This document shows, piece after piece, positions 5,283-5,557 of a stretch of 5,557 nucleotides of DNA. The notes below the pieces were generated by a model. The model worked only from the letters and a program-made list of their open reading frames with translations, was not told where the DNA came from and searched no databases. The stretch is from positions 1 to 5,557 of the forward strand of contig JABSSV010000427.1 of NCBI GenBank assembly GCA_013213875.1, read 5' to 3'. The DNA is from Lysobacterales bacterium. GTDB lineage: Bacteria > Pseudomonadota > Gammaproteobacteria > Xanthomonadales > SZUA-36. The translations under genes were made by a program, and so were the position numbers. The first letter of the stretch is position 1. Each line of letters begins with the position of its first letter.

Positions 5283-5337
5283 AACGCGCAAAGTCTGAGC
5301 CAGCTGATGCGTCAGGCAGGGCGATGCAGGATTGTTC

Positions 5338-5557
5338 ATGATTGAAGCCATATCCCTTAGCAAACACTACGGGGCATTCACCGCGGTCGATGACCTGAGT
5401 TTTCAGGTGGAAGCGGGCCAGGTATTGGGTTTTCTGGGCCCGAACGGGGCCGGTAAGTCCACCACCATGAAGATGCTGACCGGTTTTCTGAGCCCCAGTG
5501 CCGGTAGCGCCCGCATTCTTGGCCACGACATGCAGCGCGATGCGCTCGCGGCCCGGC
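5338..5557 (+). CDS. ABC-2 type exporter ATP-binding protein, 5' part (cut by window end)
   Basis: The first 73 codons of an ABC ATPase are present; the open frame runs off the window. It starts MIEAISLSKHYGAFTAVDDL, with the A-loop Tyr11 expected to stack on ATP adenine, and continues to a perfect Walker A, GPNGAGKST (residues 34-42), followed by TMKMLTGFLSPSAG and ARILGHD. This N-terminus resembles the CcmA/GldA class, whose members pair with ABC-2 membrane permeases at the inner membrane and power export; in proteobacteria, GldA-like ATPases are often followed by a permease and a GldG-like protein, which would lie downstream. The Q-loop, signature and Walker B lie outside the window, so completeness cannot be judged. 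The ATG at 5338 has AGGA six bases upstream; an in-frame TTG at 5332 is less likely. Substrate unknown. Confidence 0.93.
   Translation, partial: MIEAISLSKHYGAFTAVDDLSFQVEAGQVLGFLGPNGAGKSTTMKMLTGFLSPSAGSARILGHDMQRDALAAR

Noticed and set aside
5122..5526. Minus-strand open frame of 134 codons across the spacer and the ABC gene
   Set aside because: It runs antisense through the Walker A region of a clear ABC ATPase and its N-terminal part is the mirror of that gene; no domain seen.

Overview
The window looks like chromosomal DNA from a gammaproteobacterium with a moderately high G+C content. The main reason is the left edge, where the end of ftsB is followed by ispD and ispF, an order typical of gammaproteobacteria. 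The proteins also resemble proteobacterial types (RimJ/RimL-type acetyltransferase, PspB-like protein, GldA-like ABC ATPase). A large-genome marine or soil lineage such as Pseudomonas or Alcanivorax relatives would fit, but I cannot fix the genus by reading. I see no insertion sequence, prophage, CRISPR array, tRNA or rRNA.

Layout: (1) Positions 2-1846, plus strand, hold a tight run: ftsB (3' part), ispD, ispF and a small tail-anchored protein with a degenerate FHA-like domain. This run joins a cell-division scaffold to two non-adjacent steps of the MEP isoprenoid pathway. The truD-surE genes that follow ispF in E. coli are missing here. (2) Positions 1843-2918, minus strand, hold a translationally coupled pair: an unassigned HExxH protein (putative zinc metallopeptidase) followed by a RimJ/RimL-type GNAT acetyltransferase. 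The acetyltransferase meets the FHA-like gene head-on, and the two stop codons share one CTAG. (3) An 80-bp divergent spacer (2919-2998) carries an 8-bp perfect inverted repeat around a smaller palindrome. It separates the pair from a two-component system on the plus strand (2999-4803): a DesK/NarL-type six-helix membrane histidine kinase and its LuxR-type response regulator, overlapping by one base. A strong 10-bp hairpin follows. (4) A minus-strand 79-residue PspB-like membrane/coiled-coil protein (4879-5118) is followed by a 219-bp spacer with GC-rich repeats. The window then ends inside an ABC-transporter ATPase gene that starts at 5338.

How the genes work together: the left block is housekeeping (division, isoprenoid precursors). 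The right block is envelope-flavoured: a membrane-sensing type kinase, a PspB-like protein and an ABC-2 type exporter ATPase. Spacer structures on both sides suggest local regulation, but the regulator's targets cannot be read from sequence alone. No clearly new system is evident. The best leads are the HExxH-GNAT pair, the degenerate tail-anchored FHA protein, and the inverted repeat upstream of the two-component system.
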